A stretch of DNA of 64,000 bases, taken from assembly GCF_001638985.1 (NCBI RefSeq), contig NW_017265146.1, positions 868,001 to 932,000 on the forward strand. Reading direction: 5' to 3'. The notes under the pieces were generated by a model that searched no databases, was not told the origin of the DNA, and saw nothing but the letters and a program-made list of their open reading frames with translations. Every line of letters starts with the position of its first letter. The stretch's first letter is position 1. Origin of the DNA: Phycomyces blakesleeanus NRRL 1555(-). Taxonomy: Eukaryota > Mucoromycota > Mucoromycetes > Mucorales > Phycomycetaceae. Shown here one piece after another: positions 57,413 through 64,000 of the stretch. The translations under genes were made by a program, and so were the position numbers.

Positions 57413-59260
57413 ATGCCTATATCCAAACTCCCATTTGAGCTCCTTTCAAGAATTGCCGATTTTCTTTTGTTCAATGATAAGGCCTCTTGCACTCTGGTTT
57501 GCAAGAGATGGACAACTCCCTTTCAAGAATCACTTTGGCTCTCCTTTAACGCCAAATCTATAGGAAGAGTAACCGACCTTTGCTACATTGTAATCAATTT
57601 AACAAGAAAGTTCCCTGGAATTATAATTGGTCAAACTCTAAATCTTACTGGACACACTACTTTAACCAACTGGCTCCAAGCTGATGTCTTTCGGGCGTTC
57701 GTAAACTTGCGAAACCTCAGTATAACCTCTATATATCTTGAAGATACAGATATGGACTTGCCCAAATATAGTGGTCCATCGGAATCACTGACCAGCCTGA
57801 GACTTGGAGTACTTACTCTTCCGTGGACTACATCGACGCCAATGCTCATCAAATTTCTGTCCCGATTTCCTAATCTCAAAGAAATAGACATCTTCCCGAA
57901 TTCTTCACGGGGTGCAATAAACTTTGACATGGATAACTTTAATGCTATTTACAAGGCGGTACCCAAGCTTAAACATATCAAGGCTCGAGTTTCCCTCACC
58001 GATATCCACCAAAATGCTGTAAAGATTATACCAAGCACTATACCCGCATGCTTTGTAACTTCACTCGATCTCGAAATCGTAAACAGGAATAATGTATGGC
58101 TGTACTATCTATGGCTATGCTACTTTAGCTACAAGTATAAAAACCTACGTACTCTAAAATGGATGGCCTCATGCAACTCAGATGAATCGAATATTGAACA
58201 ATACATTGAGAAAAAAGGATTGCTTCTCCCTTCAATTACGACAGTACTTCCACACCTAGAGACGGTTGAATTCTGTACCGCTGACCGCAGCGAATGGTCA
58301 CATACTGCTTTCTGGGATTTTATCTGCCAACCCGGTTCTCGGATCAAGAATTTAAAATACAAGGCGATGCACAGAATTCATAACGAGAGCTATCCAAAAA
58401 CCGTCATTTCACAACTTGTGCCATTCTTTTCAAAAACACTTAAGACGCTCTCCATGGAGGGGGATATCTCTTTTGATATTGATAATACTATCAGACCAGA
58501 ATTTTGTTTTTGCCCGCAGTTGGTGAACATTGAAATCAAAAACTGCGGTGTATCTATTGCCTTGGACAGCTTATTGAATAACTGTACAGCCTTGAGGCAA
58601 TTGAAGTATTGTAGCGGAATATTGTACATCGATCCGGGCGCACACGGGACAACAATGCAACATGGACTACAACGTTTGGAGTTAGAAAATGTCACTACAA
58701 GTGTTCCTGTGTTCAATTACATGTCTTTCAGGTGCAGAAGATTGAAATTAATGAAGATAACACACTCAAAAATCTATGGAACGATGTCCGAAGAAACCAG
58801 AGTAATGTGCATTGACATGTCCTATACAAATCTCGAGCTCCTTGAATTCGAGTTTGTTCAATTCTACTCGTCCAGTGAACGTATTGAAGAAAACGCCGCA
58901 GTAAACCTTGTATTGCTGTCCCAGTTAATTGATCCTCTCCCACAAATGGAAACTATGGATTCCGGAAATGTGACATCTATTATAGACCACATAGGTTGGT
59001 TTCATCTCTTTTGTGAGCAAGACTTTGCATTCGACTACACTCCAAAGACTAGGAAACTTAGTGAACAAGAGATCTGCACTACACTGGATTACTACAAGGG
59101 CGTCTCATCCACAGAAGCCACCGATATGCAAGAGGAAGATGCATATTTTGATGAACAGACCTTCAAGGAAAGCTGGAAAAAAGACCTTTGTAGAGGTTAT
59201 GCCGAGCTGAGATGTGGTAATATACTTAAGTATTCTGTGCCTTTATTTTATTCCAAATAA
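57413..59260 (+). CDS. F-box/LRR-like protein, cluster copy C
   Basis: A single exon of 615 aa starting M-P-I-S-K-L-P-F-E-L-L. The F-box is LPFELLSRIADFLL...C-T-L-V-C-K-R-W...E-S-L-W. The central region carries a short local duplication (V-W-L-Y-Y-L-W-L-C-Y-F-S-Y-K-Y), so the block that is WLYYF in the paralogs is partly repeated. Other landmarks are SEWSHTAFWDFICQ, R-P-E-F-C-F-C-P-Q-L-V, SIALDSLLNNCTALRQL and the C-terminal S-W-K-K-D-L-C-R-G-Y-A-E-L-R-C-G. It is the most diverged of the three adjacent copies. Predicted SCF substrate receptor, target unknown. Confidence 0.88.
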   Translation: MPISKLPFELLSRIADFLLFNDKASCTLVCKRWTTPFQESLWLSFNAKSIGRVTDLCYIVINLTRKFPGIIIGQTLNLTGHTTLTNWLQADVFRAFVNLRNLSITSIYLEDTDMDLPKYSGPSESLTSLRLGVLTLPWTTSTPMLIKFLSRFPNLKEIDIFPNSSRGAINFDMDNFNAIYKAVPKLKHIKARVSLTDIHQNAVKIIPSTIPACFVTSLDLEIVNRNNVWLYYLWLCYFSYKYKNLRTLKWMASCNSDESNIEQYIEKKGLLLPSITTVLPHLETVEFCTADRSEWSHTAFWDFICQPGSRIKNLKYKAMHRIHNESYPKTVISQLVPFFSKTLKTLSMEGDISFDIDNTIRPEFCFCPQLVNIEIKNCGVSIALDSLLNNCTALRQLKYCSGILYIDPGAHGTTMQHGLQRLELENVTTSVPVFNYMSFRCRRLKLMKITHSKIYGTMSEETRVMCIDMSYTNLELLEFEFVQFYSSSERIEENAAVNLVLLSQLIDPLPQMETMDSGNVTSIIDHIGWFHLFCEQDFAFDYTPKTRKLSEQEICTTLDYYKGVSSTEATDMQEEDAYFDEQTFKESWKKDLCRGYAELRCGNILKYSVPLFYSK

Positions 59261-60155
59261 AATTGATTTATTCTAATTATAATTGGCTACAAAAGAATCC
59301 GCAGCAGTAGTAATGAATTTTAGCTTTTTTTAATAAGTACATATGATTTAGGAAATGTGATCCAAAACAAAAAAAAGTCGTTTGCAGCAGTTATATTTTC
59401 GATCTCATGTATTTGGAAAGTTGTCATCCTAAGATCAACTCCATGGGAACAGATCCACCAATTAAAGGAAACAATTTACCTTTGCCTTTTAACTGCGTAT
59501 TTTTTTTTCTTAAAGGCGAAGAATATTTATTTGTTTTTATTACTTGACTAGACTTGGTATTTAATTTTGTATCAAGATATGTTCTCTTTGGAAAAGACCT
59601 CTTTACCGAAAATGAGCTTTTATACACATATATGACACTTTCGTGATGTATTTTTTTTCTCGACCTGCATGCCTTTAATTAAATGATGCCATGGTAGACA
59701 CACTAGGATTTGTTTTCTATCATTGTTCATACTTGCCTTTCTAGTGTACGCAGTTTTTTTTTATACTCAAGCAACATACCCTCTTTTCAAACATAGACGT
59801 AAGATGCAGCCTCGTAGTAAATAAGGATTACCAGTTTTAGCTGGCTTTATGTGAAGTAAGAGAATATCTCAGTCTCCTAACTATTGCAAGTAAAACTGAA
59901 ATAGCCTGTCTGCACAAGTCTATGCTAATATTCAATACCACGCCGGATCTCATATAAAAATTGAAATAAACGTCCTACTATTTTTTTGTGAAATACACAT
60001 ATCCTCATAGTTTCATGCAGCTTTATAACGTACTCGGACTATACTTCCTTTTATTCCTAGACACACACAAAAGAGTCTCATTGCGACACTTCCAGAGGGC
60101 CACAAAGGTCTGTCGTTAGAACACAAGGTAAGATCAATTCCTTATTCTTTAAGCT
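59261..60155. other. Spacer right of F-box copy C
   Basis: About 0.9 kb of AT-rich sequence with no supported gene, repeat or RNA. Confidence 0.4.
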
Positions 60156-60894
60156 CTAGTTACTGACAGCCAAAGAACGTTTTGAATGTTTTCCCTGTTG
60201 GCTCTCAGATATCCTTCCAAACTTAAGATACTCCTTTCCCCAAGCCCGTACTACTTCTCCACGATACTTGGAAGGGTTATGCCAAATGATCTCAGCTGCT
60301 TTTTGAGATGCATCAATCTTTTTAGAATTGCCCAAGAGGCGTCTGAAATAATCCTTCACAACAATATGTTTGCTTGCCTCGTAAAAGGAGATCATGCACG
60401 ACTTGCTGCTTGAACTAGCTCGGGGTTCGACTTTATCGGAAATCGAATTAAAAGCAATACAGATCTCTTCAAGGTTCTGTTCTTTTGTTGCCTTGACTAC
60501 AGGTTGCGGCTCGTCTGCATACGAAACTGGCGGAAAATTGTTTGAAAAACCAAAATCAGCAAGCGTTCTGATGGTCTTGTTCTTATTTGCCTCGAGTTCT
60601 TTTTTTGCTTTTCTTTTTTTTGCGTAAGATCGAGGAGTCAGAAGTTCCTCTATACAATTCACGCAAACTATTTCCAGCATCAGGATTCCATGTCAAGAAT
60701 TTTTTATGAGATGTGTCAAACATCATATCTGTATTTAGATCATCAAGTTCGTGATTGTTCTCATCTACAGGGTCATCTTCTACAATAGTATTCTCGCTAT
60801 CAATGATGCTGATTGGGGGTTTAGGACCGAATTTTCCGTTCTCAGTTCGTGGCCTTTTGTGCGCAATTTTGGATCGAGCATTTCGAGGGGCCAT
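60156..60894 (-). pseudogene. Frameshifted ORF, possible transposase N-terminal remnant
   Basis: Two overlapping minus-strand frames form one interrupted product. The first (60894 down to about 60600) starts M-A-P-R-N-A-R-S-K-I and has K-F-G-P-K-P-P-I-S-I-I-D-S-E-N-T-I-V-E-D-D-P-V-D-E-N-N. It runs through a lysine-rich A-tract into the second frame, which continues E-L-E-A-N-K-N-K-T-I-R-T-L-A-D-F-G-F and ends R-I-S-E-S-Q-Q-G-K-H-S-K-R-S-L-A-V-S-N. The switch lies at a seven-A run (plus-strand T-run 60600-60606), as expected for a one-base slip. The A-W-G...Q-Q-G-K-H-S-K-R-S-L segment resembles what I recall from N-terminal parts of fungal DDE-superfamily transposon proteins, but no catalytic region is present. 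Family assignment is weak. Confidence 0.4.
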
Positions 60895-62809
60895 TATTTA
60901 TTTATCTATTTATTTTTAAGGAACATGTTATTTTTGTAGGAGTAGATATTGTTTCCAAAGCACTTAATTGACAACCAAGTCACTTCAAAAAGATCTTTTT
61001 GTATACTCCGTTTGGTTGTTCACACACCATATTAGCGCATCATTTTACTTTCTGTACCAGAACGAGAAAGAGCAAGCCATCACTCTTCTTTACTTCTTGA
61101 TATTCAAGAGTAAAACTAGAAACATATTGTACAAGGTCATTTGGATCTGTGAAAAAAAAGATACAATAGGAGAGTTTAATGAACATAGATTTTTATATTT
61201 ATAATTTCTGGGTTTAAACTATAGATATGATTGATTTAAATTAAGTTAAAAAACATAGAAGCCTATAGCAGAAAATCTTAAAGGTGGTACTCAAGGACTT
61301 TTATTGGACAATAGTTTAAGCCAGAAAATTATATTTAAAAGGTCTTTCAGAAAAAAATACTGAACCCCCCTTATTTTGAAGTAATTTGGTATAGGTTCTT
61401 CAAAAAAAAAAGTCTGTCTATTATTCAAAGCATTTTTTTTATTTGCATAGAGCTAATTATATGCTCAAATCTATGATTTTTAATGAATAAGTATATTCGA
61501 GGCATATCGAAAGATAATATGCTTTTTCTTTTATAGAAAGAGACAAGAAAGATGAGTAAATTTAATGCTTATGTATTTGTCTTTTAAAAAAAACATGACT
61601 ATAAAGCTTTTAAAATCTAGGTATCTACTAATAAACTTTTTGTCTATAGAGAAAGTGCTTAAGCTTGAGTTCGCTATATCTTCTTCTGTACCTTTAAAAA
61701 GAAAGGTGGATACTCTGCACATAGCTTGTATTTGATCCTCCTATATTTTTAAAACAAGTTCATGAATTACTCTTTCACAGGTAACTTGCAATGCAATTGT
61801 GTTCCCAATTGAGATGAACAATAAGGACAAGTAAAGTAGCAAGAATGTTCTTTGAACTAGCTCGATATTTAAAAGAAATGACTCAATGACTTTTTGAAAG
61901 GTATGAAGACGGTAGTTCACTGACCGATTTTTTTTTATTTGAGAAGAATCTAATGACATTGTCTTAACAACATAGAAATTTAAAATAATTTAGCAGCTTT
62001 GAAATCCTTGAAAACTTGAGAGACTTTAAAGGCTTGGAATATTCTAGGTGCTTTAAGGGTTATTGGGGTTTTAGGGGTCCTAATGGATTTAAGAGTTTTA
62101 ACGGTTACAGAGGTTACAAGGACTTAGACACTTTAAAGACGCCAGAGATATTAAATAATCCAATAATATCAGAAACATTCTTGACATAATCATATACATA
62201 TTATTATACATATACTATATATGACGGTAATTTTGTGCCCAATTGAAATAAACAGTAGAGAAGTAGCTAAAGTTAAGGATCAAATGGCATACCGTATAGT
62301 AATTGAATTTACACAATAGGACTTTCATCATTAATGTTAGAATATGAGTATATAAAGTATGAAATAAAGTTAAAGAAACTAAAAAACACATTGCAGTTAT
62401 TACTATTCTATTTGAACCAAGGTTTTCAATTGTTGTATTGGATATTTTTGTTTTTGTTTTAATATCATATATTTAAATAAACTTGGACAAACAGTTTTCT
62501 CTTTCTTAAAATAGTGTGGTTCTTGCTTATTAAACTGTCTAAATGTAGACAGCCAGTCTACCTCGTCCTTCATTTAAATTCTTTGGTTTGCTTAAAAAAA
62601 ACCAAAAACAACATATGAAGCTATAAAATTCCACTTTGAACTGCGGGTTGTATTCATTTATGATTAATTGAAACAATTGTACACATCAATTTAATACAGG
62701 GTGATGACCAAAAACGCCTCTTTCATTAATATAAAGCTTAATATTTAGTGCCCATAGTCAATTTTTTTTTGTTTTCTATCTTTCTCTTTCTTTCTTTCCT
62801 TTACCCGTC
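60895..62809. other. Repeat-bearing intergenic region before F-box copy D
   Basis: Contains dispersed repeat copy 2 (about 61665-62575). Otherwise AT-rich, with only short unsupported ORFs. A TTTC-rich tract directly precedes the F-box ATG at 62810. Confidence 0.5.
61665..62575. repeat. Dispersed repeat, copy 2 (uninterrupted)
   Basis: Direct-orientation homolog of about 44045-45310. It shares the ACTCTGCAC...TTTTAAAACAAG start, the GACGGTAGTTCACTGACCGA core, the TTTAGGGGTCCTAATGG block and the CAGCC(A/G)GTCTAC end. It lacks the 295-bp MITE of copy 1. It lies 235 bp upstream of an F-box gene. No terminal repeats or ORF seen. Confidence 0.85.
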
Positions 62810-64000
62810 ATGCTGGCATCGGAATTTCCTTTTGAGATTCTTTCACAGATTGCTGACTTTTTATTTAATAAGGACAAGGCTTCTTGCGCTCTAACATGCA
62901 AGAGATGGAAAACCCCATTTCAAGAAACTCTCTGGAAAAGTATCGATGTCAGCTCTACTAAAGAACTTGAAGAGATTTGCGCTATCGTAAATAATTCTAT
63001 GATAAATCACCGGCAATTTTACCATCTAGTACAGGCATTAAGATTTACTGGATATTGTACAATCGATTGGCTACAGAGTGATACCTTCCGAACATTTCCA
63101 AACTTGAAGCACCTTGACATTCAATACGTATACTCTAAATATTCAAGTATGAACTTCCCAAGTAGCTACCCTCCATTGGATTCACTTGTTAGTATAAAGC
63201 TCCAAATACATGCTGTAGTACAAGAAATACCGACAAAGGATCTTCTTGACCTTTTAAAAACCATGCCCCGCCTTCGAAAACTAGATGTGTGTGTGTATTC
63301 CTCGGTTTATTCTTTCCGGATTACGCCAAGCAATCTTAATACTCTCCACGAATATTTGCCTCATCTCACATCTATCACGTTACGCCTAGCTCTTGCTGAT
63401 ATCAGCCAAGATTCTGTACAGACAGACCTTAACATTACACCGATACTCTCCGTAACGACCCTTGACCTCGACATTTTAGACTGGGACCATCTGTGGCTGT
63501 ATTATCTTAGCTACAAGTATCCAAATGTGCACACTTTGCGATGGAAGACCTCATGCGCATCAAGTGGGTGGATTGTCAAAGGCTATAAAGAATTAAAAGG
63601 TTCACCTCTCCGCTCAATTAAAGCAGCATTTCCACATCTGGATACATTTGACTTCTACACCGAAGATCGTACCGCATGGTCCCATGCTATTTTATGGGAG
63701 CTTCTTTGCCCGTCAAAGGCTCCCATCAAAAAATTAAAGTACACTATCAAAAAATGCAGCTGTTCGGCAATCTATACTGAAAAGATTATTCAGAGGCTTG
63801 TACAGTCTTTTTCAAAAACTATCAAAACGTTATCCATTGTGGGGGATGTATATTTTGATACTGAAAATATCGCAAGGCCAGAATTCTCTTACTGCCCACG
63901 ATTGGTGGAGCTCGAAATTACAGACTGTGGCGTCTCCATTGCATTGGATAACTTACTGGATAATTGTATATCTTTAAGACGCCTGTGTTTTCACAACGGA
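62810..64000 (+). CDS. F-box/LRR-like protein, cluster copy D (5' part, runs off window)
   Basis: An open frame from ATG 62810 (M-L-A-S-E-F-P-F-E-I-L-S) to the last base, 397 codons without a stop. The F-box is FPFEILSQIADFLF...C-A-L-T-C-K-R-W-K-T-P-F-Q-E-T-L-W-K. The core has LWLYYLSYKYPNVHTLRW, TAWSHAILWELLCP, ARPEFSYCPRLVELEI and SIALDNLLDNCISLRRL. It is closest in layout to copies A and B. The missing C-terminal third should carry the R-G-Y-x-E-L-R-C-G block. Its upstream region is the dispersed repeat copy 2. Confidence 0.87.
   Translation, partial: MLASEFPFEILSQIADFLFNKDKASCALTCKRWKTPFQETLWKSIDVSSTKELEEICAIVNNSMINHRQFYHLVQALRFTGYCTIDWLQSDTFRTFPNLKHLDIQYVYSKYSSMNFPSSYPPLDSLVSIKLQIHAVVQEIPTKDLLDLLKTMPRLRKLDVCVYSSVYSFRITPSNLNTLHEYLPHLTSITLRLALADISQDSVQTDLNITPILSVTTLDLDILDWDHLWLYYLSYKYPNVHTLRWKTSCASSGWIVKGYKELKGSPLRSIKAAFPHLDTFDFYTEDRTAWSHAILWELLCPSKAPIKKLKYTIKKCSCSAIYTEKIIQRLVQSFSKTIKTLSIVGDVYFDTENIARPEFSYCPRLVELEITDCGVSIALDNLLDNCISLRRLCFHNG

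Overview
The window is fungal nuclear DNA. The genes carry many short GT-AG introns, the spacers are AT-rich and full of microsatellites, and the gene set (ARP3, VPS13, a Fun30-type remodeller, ZNHIT1/Vps71, SCAI, TEN1, NMNAT, a WDR44/Dgr2-type WD40 protein) together with expanded intronless F-box genes and a MULE-OTU transposon fits an early-diverging filamentous fungus. Mucoromycota, probably Mucorales, is my best guess; this is inference from gene content and style, not from a marker gene.

Layout. 1-1477 (-): F-box pseudogene with three in-frame stops, running off the left edge. 2698-3343 (-): TEN1-like CST subunit. 3844-5474 (+): NMN adenylyltransferase. 6254-8008 (-): nine-exon secreted protein of unknown function. 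10348-12663 (-): ARP3. 13683-16045 (-): WDR44/Dgr2-like WD40 protein. 17275-30554 (+): VPS13, reconstructed in phase over 38 exons (about 3243 aa). 30870-34957 (-): Fun30/SMARCAD1-type SNF2 ATPase. 36827-37533 (-): ZNHIT1/Vps71. 37796-40575 (+): SCAI. 40898-41217 (-): unidentified spliced gene end. From about 41 kb the character changes. F-box/LRR-like genes (41350-42900, 52415-54295, 54969-56792, 57413-59260, 62810-end) alternate with transposon material: a MULE transposase with FAR1 and SWIM zinc motifs plus an OTU-protease region (46806-49998), MITEs, a dispersed repeat of about 0.9 kb in two copies, and a frameshifted ORF that may be a transposase remnant (60156-60894).

Functional themes. 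The left two thirds is a housekeeping block: actin branching (ARP3), lipid transport at membrane contact sites (VPS13), Rab-linked WD40, NAD synthesis, telomere capping (TEN1) and chromatin (Fun30, and Vps71 of SWR1). The right third is a dynamic F-box/TE compartment.

Most notable observations: (1) a cluster of F-box paralogs sharing a C-terminal block (W-K-x-D-L-x-R-G-Y-x-E-L-R-C-G) I cannot assign to a known domain; (2) tandemly duplicated exon-intron units inside the MULE-OTU gene; (3) at least four, probably five, GC-AG introns among about 85 resolved; (4) MITEs with TTA duplications, one with an apparent empty site in the second repeat copy; (5) perfect T(n)A(n) palindromes recurring inside introns. 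All exon calls were made by hand from reading frame and splice signals.
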